Shown: in pieces, positions 6,846 through 9,951 of the stretch
Position numbering within the stretch: the first letter of the stretch is position 1
Layout: every line of letters begins with the position of its first letter
From: Rhodoferax sp.
Lineage (GTDB): Bacteria; Pseudomonadota; Gammaproteobacteria; Burkholderiales; Burkholderiaceae_C
NCBI GenBank assembly: GCA_016463455.1
Contig: JAEMRG010000059.1
Coordinates: forward strand, 1-9,951
Reading direction: 5' to 3'
Length of the DNA stretch: 9,951 nucleotides
Notes under the pieces: generated by a model
Database searches by the model: none
What the model saw: only the letters and a program-made list of their open reading frames with translations
Told to the model about the DNA's origin: nothing
Translations under genes and position numbers: made by a program

Positions 6846-8089
6846 TTCCGATAGCGGCCAGCGCGACTGAGGGTGACCGTAATTCGGTGGGCGACCAAGC
6901 CTACGACGTGCAGCACCTGATGCGCCCTGGCGTGCTGCATTTGCCCAGCCTACCGCCGCTGTCGCTGTATGTGCATTTGCCCTGGTGCATCCAAAAATGC
7001 CCTTATTGCGACTTCAACTCGCATGCCGCTCCCCAGGGCCCATTGCCTGAAGATGCTTATATCGATGCCTTGGTGCGCGATTTGGAAGTGGCATTGCCGA
7101 TGGTGTGGGGCCGGTCGGTTCATTCGATATTCATAGGCGGCGGGACGCCCAGTTTGTTTACACCGCAGAGCCTAGATAGGCTGCTGAGCGCCATCCGTGC
7201 CCGCCTTCGCTTAGTGCCCGATTGTGAAATTACGCTGGAAGCCAATCCAGGCACTTTTGAGAAAGACCGTTTCCGTGCGTTCGCCCAAGCCGGCGTCACG
7301 CGCTTGTCCGTGGGCGTGCAAAGCTTTAACGACCAGCACCTAAAGACGCTGGGCCGGGTACATGACAGCGCCCAGGCATGTGCGGCGCTTGAAGAGGCAG
7401 CGCGTAGTTTTAGCGCCTTCAACCTCGATTTGATGTACGCATTACCTGGCCAAAGCCTCGCACAACTCGACCAAGATTTGGACCAAGCGCTGGCCTTTGG
7501 TCCGCCGCATATCTCGATCTACCACCTGACGCTGGAGCCCAGTACCTATTTCGCCAAGTTCCCACCGATATTGCCGCCTGAGGACTTAGCCTATGCCATG
7601 CTTGATCGCATTACCGAGCGCTTAGGCTTGGCTGGCATGGACCGTTACGAAGTTTCGGCCTATGCGCGAGCGGGCATGCGCTGCCGCCACAACCTCAATT
7701 ACTGGCAGTTCGGCGACTATTTAGGCTTGGGGGCTGGCGCGCACAGCAAAATCAGCTTTGCCCACCGCGTGGTGCGCCAGACGCGCTACCGGGAGCCACG
7801 CTTGTACATGGAGCGGGCACTTGCGGGGCGGCCATTGGCGGGCAGCGAGGAAGTGCGCCGCGCAGATCTTCCTTTCGAATTCATGCTCAATGCCTTGCGC
7901 CTGCGTGAGGGCTTTGCCTTACAGGATTTTTCGGACCGTACCGGCATGCCGCTCAGCGCCGTGCGGGCTACTTTGGACGAGGCAGAGCGCCAAGGCTTGA
8001 TCGAGCAGGACGCTGCTTGGGTGCGTCCAACGGTGCGCGGTTTTGATTTTCTGAGTGACTTGCAGTCGCTCTTTCTGGCCGGCGATTGA
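6842..8089 (+). CDS. hemW: Radical SAM heme chaperone HemW
   Basis: Encodes 415 residues. Radical SAM motif CIQKCPYCDF gives Cys49, Cys53 and Cys56 for the [4Fe-4S] cluster. IGGGTPS (98-104), EANPGTFE (133-140), LSVGVQSFND (155-164), LDLMYALPGQ (195-204), HNLNYW (283-288) and GDYLGLGAGAHS (291-302) follow in the order expected for HemW; the C-terminal HemN_C-like winged domain runs to the end. HemW binds heme and delivers it to membrane proteins such as respiratory quinol oxidases; many databases still label it 'coproporphyrinogen III oxidase-like', but it lacks the features of true HemN. The ATG overlaps the rdgB stop by 4 nt and lacks a strong ribosome binding site, so coupling is likely. 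The first 35 residues before LPPLSLYVHLPWC are poorly conserved, and Met27 (6920) is an alternative start. Confidence 0.95.
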   Translation: MIPIAASATEGDRNSVGDQAYDVQHLMRPGVLHLPSLPPLSLYVHLPWCIQKCPYCDFNSHAAPQGPLPEDAYIDALVRDLEVALPMVWGRSVHSIFIGGGTPSLFTPQSLDRLLSAIRARLRLVPDCEITLEANPGTFEKDRFRAFAQAGVTRLSVGVQSFNDQHLKTLGRVHDSAQACAALEEAARSFSAFNLDLMYALPGQSLAQLDQDLDQALAFGPPHISIYHLTLEPSTYFAKFPPILPPEDLAYAMLDRITERLGLAGMDRYEVSAYARAGMRCRHNLNYWQFGDYLGLGAGAHSKISFAHRVVRQTRYREPRLYMERALAGRPLAGSEEVRRADLPFEFMLNALRLREGFALQDFSDRTGMPLSAVRATLDEAERQGLIEQDAAWVRPTVRGFDFLSDLQSLFLAGD

Positions 8090-8110
8090 GCGCTTTGGCG
8101 GCGCAAGATG

Positions 8111-8154
8111 CTGCCGGGGCGCGTGCAGTACGGCCCCGGCAGATCTCTTTTTTT
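8111..8154 (+). terminator. Rho-independent terminator after hemW
   Basis: A perfect 10-bp stem, CTGCCGGGGC (8111-8120) with GCCCCGGCAG (8133-8142), followed after ATCTC by seven T (8148-8154). It ends the rph-rdgB-hemW transcript 21 nt after the hemW stop. Confidence 0.92.
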
Positions 8155-8403
8155 ATTGTGCCTCTGCGGCACGTCAACGAAGTCGCCCCTAGGGGCTTGG
8201 CCGCTTTAGAACAGCGAGCGGCTGTTTGCGGTAGGTAAAAAGTTTATCACAAATACGTCAAATAAATAGTTTTATTTGTTTTTATTGTTAAAAAAGATTT
8301 TTATCTTCTACTTTATTCAAGGTTTTAATTTTGCGCGCAGCTAGCCGCTATGGCCTGTGCGTCCAAAGGCTAGGCGCATGCCTGCCCGTTAGAATGCCGC
8401 CTC
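8155..8403. other. Gene-free region with A+T-rich island before the split tRNA
   Basis: No credible coding frame was found on either strand. From left to right it holds the 12-bp palindrome GCCCCTAGGGGC (8185-8196), the inverted repeat AACAGC/GCTGTT (8210-8226), and then about 100 bp at 8231-8333 that are roughly 80% A+T in an otherwise GC-rich window. Inside the island CAAATAAA-TAGT-TTTATTTG (8259-8278) is a perfect 8-bp inverted repeat. Bases 8351-8373 resemble the sequence before rdgB (6201-6224). The island could be an upstream promoter element, a silencer-protein target or acquired DNA; nothing in it decides between these. Confidence 0.6.
8390..8395 (+). promoter_or_regulatory. Candidate -10 of the tRNA-Ile promoter
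   Basis: TAGAAT matches the sigma-70 -10 consensus in 5 of 6 positions and ends 8 nt before the first base of the tRNA, so transcription would start at or just before 8404. No good -35 is visible at 16-18 nt spacing, so the assignment is tentative. Confidence 0.4.
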
Positions 8404-8440
8404 GGGCCTATAGCTCAGTTGGTTAGAGCAGAGGACTCAT

Positions 8441-8650
8441 ATTTTTCAAATGTGCCTTACGCGTGGAAACTGTGTAAGGGATGGTGTCAAAGTCGGCGAA
8501 CGCTACGTGCAGCAATGCATAGGCCAACGCCGAGCCAAGCTTGGTGAGCAATCACTTTGAAGGTGTAGAGACTTGACGGCACCCGCCTAAGTGCAGCAAT
8601 GCATACGGTGAAGGCAAAGTCCAGGGAGTTGCGAAAGCAACACAAACCGG
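8441..8650 (+). ncRNA. Self-splicing group I intron (Azoarcus tRNA-Ile type, IC3-like)
   Basis: The intron is 210 nt with no room for a homing endonuclease. By-eye fold: P1 pairs exon CAT (8438-8440) plus ATTT with AAAT plus the guide GTG (8448-8454), placing the U-G wobble at the 5' splice site. P2 is 8455-8479 with a GAAA loop (8466-8469). P3 is GGTG 8483-8486 with CACC 8580-8583. P4 is TCGGCG 8493-8498 with CGCCGA 8528-8533. P5 ends in GTGCA-GCAA-TGCAT (8507-8520). P6 starts GCC 8534-8536 with GGT 8562-8564 and its tip is GGTGA-GCAA-TCACT (8543-8556). P7 is GACTT 8570-8574 with AAGTC 8617-8621. P8 is CGCC 8584-8587 with GGTG 8607-8610. P9 is GTTGC-GAAA-GCAAC (8628-8641). The last base is the terminal G, 8650, as required of omega-G. 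Core stretches such as AGGGATGGTGTCAAA and AAGGTGTAGAGACT match the Azoarcus ribozyme from memory. Confidence 0.93.
8507..8605 (+). repeat. 15-nt direct repeat forming the P5 and P8 tips of the intron
   Basis: GTGCAGCAATGCATA occurs at 8507-8521 and again at 8591-8605. Each copy folds into the same 5-bp stem with a GCAA tetraloop and caps a different helix of the intron (P5 and P8). Confidence 0.9.
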
Positions 8651-8757
8651 AATCCTTTGGTCCCAGGTTCAAGTCCTGGTGGGCCCACCAAATAGTTCGG
8701 GGCAGTACGCGGCACGGCGAGGGAGGCCGTCGCTGCCGCGCAAGCGCTTTGACGCCG

Positions 8758-8779
8758 CAGAGCGCGTTTGCGCGCTCTG
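8758..8779. repeat. Hairpin between tRNA-Ile and the SCP2 gene
   Basis: CAGAGCGCG-TTTG-CGCGCTCTG is a perfect 9-bp stem with a 4-nt loop. It lies just after the stop of the minus-strand SCP2 gene and downstream of the plus-strand tRNA, so it may help end both transcripts. No T tract follows on either strand, so it is not a canonical Rho-independent terminator. The rest of 8691-8786 shows no gene. Confidence 0.6.
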
Positions 8780-8786
8780 GCGGGTC

Positions 8787-9083
8787 TTAGACCACGCTTT
8801 GCAGTTTCATGGCGACGCTCATATCGCCTTCGACCTTAATTTTTCCGCTCATAAATGCGCTAACGCCATTGAGTTCGCCGTCGAGCATGGCTTGCAGGTT
8901 TTCTGTGCTGATGCCGATGGTGCAGTCGGTTTCGCGATCTTCATTGGAAATGGTGTTAGGTACCACGCTGCCGTCAATCACGATGAGGCCGTCGGCGCCG
9001 CAATCGAATTTCAGACTGGCGCCTAAACCGCTGTCCTCGCCCATTTTTTGACGCATGGCTTCGGTGATGGATTGCAGGCTCAT
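8787..9083 (-). CDS. SCP2 sterol-binding domain protein
   Basis: Encodes 98 residues from MSLQSITEAMRQKMGEDSGLGASLKFDCG. The protein is essentially one SCP2 (sterol carrier protein 2) domain: an N-terminal helix, SLKFDCGADGLIVIDGSVV strands, then ETDCTIGISTENLQAMLDGELNGVSAFMSGKIKVEGDMSVAMKLQSV, where DCTI...LM.G.....AFM.GKIKVEGD..A..KL is the conserved core. Such small bacterial proteins bind lipids or acyl-CoA in a hydrophobic tunnel; the exact ligand is unknown. The start at 9083 has AAAGGA about 9 nt upstream; the frame extends further to 9194, but those 37 residues do not look like this family. A possible -10 (TAGAAT, minus strand, 9126-9121) precedes it. It stands alone between two tRNA genes, so context adds little beyond the fatty-acid genes earlier in the window. 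Confidence 0.93.
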   Translation of the reverse strand: MSLQSITEAMRQKMGEDSGLGASLKFDCGADGLIVIDGSVVPNTISNEDRETDCTIGISTENLQAMLDGELNGVSAFMSGKIKVEGDMSVAMKLQSVV

Positions 9084-9120
9084 AGGAGGGTCCTTTGCTA
9101 GTGGGTGAAAAAGTGAAAGT

Positions 9121-9126
9121 ATTCTA
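9121..9126 (-). promoter_or_regulatory. Candidate -10 of the SCP2 gene
   Basis: TAGAAT on the minus strand lies 37 nt upstream of the SCP2 start codon. No strong -35 at the right spacing was seen; TTGTCA further upstream is about 23 nt away, which is too far. Confidence 0.3.
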
Positions 9127-9232
9127 GTTTGGTCCATAAACCCTGAATTTGACAACGGTCGGCTTACTGGCAATCCACGAACGTGATGCAGCATCGCCAG
9201 CGTTCCGGCGCGCTGGGGCTTAGACCTCTAAA

Positions 9233-9267
9233 CACAGGGATGTTAAAAATAGCCCCTGTGCTAAACT
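9233..9267 (+). promoter_or_regulatory. Candidate tRNA-Arg promoter with overlapping inverted repeat
   Basis: TAAACT (9262-9267), preceded by TG one base earlier (9259-9260), resembles an extended -10 placed 10 nt before the tRNA. The inverted repeat CACAGGG (9233-9239) / CCCTGTG (9254-9260) spans the expected -35 to -10 spacer, so it could be an operator or chance. Confidence 0.35.
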
Positions 9268-9277
9268 CTCCAGCTTT

Positions 9278-9354
9278 GCGGCTGTAGCTCAGTTGGATAG
9301 AGTACTTGGCTACGAACCAAGGGGTCGTGGGTTCAATTCCTGCCAGCCGCACCA
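9278..9354 (+). tRNA. tRNA-Arg(ACG)
   Basis: The gene is 77 nt with encoded CCA. Acceptor GCGGCTG pairs with CAGCCGC. The D arm has GCTC with GAGT around AGTTGGATA. Anticodon stem CTTGG/CCAAG closes loop CTACGAA, giving anticodon ACG, whose A34 is normally deaminated to inosine to read CGU, CGC and CGA. The T arm has the loop TTCAATT. Unlike the tRNA-Ile gene 590 nt upstream it is uninterrupted, and it has its own terminator. Confidence 0.97.
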
Positions 9355-9360
9355 AATAGA

Positions 9361-9395
9361 AAGCCTCGAAACAGCGATGTTTCGAGGCTTTTTTC
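9361..9395 (+). terminator. Rho-independent terminator after tRNA-Arg
   Basis: A perfect 13-bp stem, AAGCCTCGAAACA (9361-9373) with TGTTTCGAGGCTT (9378-9390), closes a GCGA loop and runs into T residues up to 9394. It starts only 6 nt after the tRNA. Confidence 0.95.
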
Positions 9396-9566
9396 TTGCT
9401 TTGCGACGGCCTTGGTCGTTTTCGCGTAAGGAAAATCGGCAGCACAGGTCGCAAATGGGACACAATATGCCTTCTTTCATTCCAATTGGGGATTGCCGGT
9501 GTTGGATTTCATTTGCAAGGTGAGCAGCCGCCAGCTAGGCCGCAGTGCCTCGGTGCGGGCATGGTC

Positions 9567-9951
9567 ATGAACCGCCAGGCGGCTTCGCCATTGGCCCCGG
9601 CACGGCCCTACCGCTTTGTTTTTCTGACCCTGCCGAATTACTCGCTCATTGCTCTCTCCAGCGCAGTGGAGGCCTTGCGCATGGCCAACCGCGTAGCCGG
9701 TCACGAGGTGTACCAATGGACGCTGGCCAGTCTTGGCGGACACCCGGTGGCGGCTAGCAACGGTCTGGCGCTGGCGCCTACGGTGGCCTTGGCGGATATG
9801 GGCACAGCGCATATCGTGTTTGTGTGCGGTGGAGTGGAGGTTGAGGCGGCCTGCACCGCGGAAGTGACCTCTGCCTTGCGGCGCATCGCGCAGCGACAAA
9901 TAGCGCTCGGTGCGCTGTGCACCGGCGGCTATGTGCTGGCCAAGGCCGGAT
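9567..9951 (+). CDS. GlxA/AraC-family transcriptional regulator, N-terminal part (3' truncated by window)
   Basis: 128 residues are visible before the window ends. PYRFVFLTLPNYSLIALSSAVEALRMANRVAGHEVYQWTLAS (residues 14-55) is the characteristic N-terminus of GlxA-family regulators: a DJ-1/PfpI-like (class I amidotransferase-like) domain that precedes an AraC-type helix-turn-helix. GGHPVAASNGLALAPTVAL, HIVFVCGG (82-89) and ALGALCTGGYVLAKAG (113-128, with Cys119 at the nucleophile-elbow position) continue that domain in order. The DNA-binding half would lie beyond the right edge. Known members include regulators of betaine/carnitine and arginine use; the target here cannot be told. ATG 9561, two codons earlier in frame, is an alternative start, and neither has a strong ribosome binding site. 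The 165 nt between the tRNA-Arg terminator and this start show no clear promoter. Confidence 0.88.
   Translation, partial: MNRQAASPLAPARPYRFVFLTLPNYSLIALSSAVEALRMANRVAGHEVYQWTLASLGGHPVAASNGLALAPTVALADMGTAHIVFVCGGVEVEAACTAEVTSALRRIAQRQIALGALCTGGYVLAKAG

Larger units (their letters stand above)
8404..8690 (+). tRNA. tRNA-Ile(CAU), interrupted by a group I intron
   Basis: Exon 1 is 8404-8440 (37 nt, ending in the anticodon CAT) and exon 2 is 8651-8690 (40 nt, including encoded CCA), giving a 77-nt mature tRNA. Acceptor GGGCCTA pairs with TGGGCCC; the D arm has AGTTGGTTA in its loop; anticodon stem GAGGA/TCCTT closes loop CTCATAA once the exons are joined; the T arm is CCAGG-TTCAAGT-CCTGG. CAU could also mean elongator Met, but the GACTCATAATC core, the TTGGTC variable region and TTCAAGTCC match the minor isoleucine tRNA (E. 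coli ileX type), whose C34 is changed to lysidine by TilS to read AUA. The break lies between positions 36 and 37, the same place as in the Azoarcus tRNA-Ile gene as I recall it. The tRNA is functional only after splicing. Confidence 0.93.

Noticed and set aside
8404..8690. Reading the split tRNA as a broken tRNA pseudogene or a prophage attachment scar
   Set aside because: Both halves are intact and pair perfectly, the insert folds as a complete group I intron with correct splice-site bases, and no integrase or flanking direct repeat of the tRNA end is seen.
8487..8790. Short open frames on both strands across the intron and tRNA (61 and 63 codons)
   Set aside because: They run through the structured tRNA-Ile and group I intron, show no protein motif, and no homing endonuclease would fit in this length.
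9499..9570. Possible small upstream ORF (GTG to TGA) overlapping the GlxA-type regulator start by ATGA
   Set aside because: It has no ATG, no ribosome binding site and no recognisable sequence; the stop-start overlap is likely chance.
9477..9899. Minus-strand open frame of 140 codons
   Set aside because: It is antisense to the GlxA-type regulator, whose plus-strand frame has clear family motifs.
1..9951. CRISPR array, transposase, phage or toxin-antitoxin genes
   Set aside because: No regularly spaced repeats, no terminal inverted repeats around a coding frame and no such protein families were found in the window.

Overview
The window looks like chromosomal backbone DNA of a beta-proteobacterium, most likely Comamonadaceae (Rhodoferax/Polaromonas-like). 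The reasons are high-GC coding sequence, a 67-residue RNA polymerase omega subunit, the arrangement yicC-gmk-rpoZ facing away from rph-rdgB-hemW, and protein sequences typical of that family. This placement is inference from recalled family features, not from a search.

Layout. (1) 1-3299, plus strand: a fatty-acid/acyl-CoA cluster with the C-terminus of a large acyl-CoA dehydrogenase, a secreted DUF2147 protein, a TesB-like thioesterase, an enoyl-CoA hydratase/isomerase and a YigI-like hotdog thioesterase. It ends at a hairpin shared with the genes coming the other way. (2) 3348-5136, minus strand: yicC-gmk-rpoZ, tightly packed, joining RNA turnover, GDP synthesis and RNA polymerase. (3) 5336-8089, plus strand: rph, rdgB and hemW, with rdgB and hemW overlapping by ATGA; a strong terminator follows. 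(4) 8155-8403: a gene-free stretch containing an A+T-rich island. (5) 8404-8690: a tRNA-Ile(CAU) gene split in its anticodon loop by a 210-nt group I intron. (6) 8787-9083, minus strand: a small SCP2-type lipid-binding protein. (7) 9278-9354: tRNA-Arg(ACG) with a clean terminator. (8) From 9567 to the window end: the N-terminal half of a GlxA/AraC-type regulator.

The most notable object is the split tRNA. Its intron closely resembles the self-splicing Azoarcus tRNA-Ile intron as I recall it, and P1, P2, P4 and P6-P9 can be folded by eye. It differs in two ways worth a second look: the hairpin tips of P5 and P8 are the same 15-nt sequence, and both expected GAAA-tetraloop receptors depart from the canonical 11-nt motif. 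No CRISPR array, insertion sequence, integrase or phage gene is visible.
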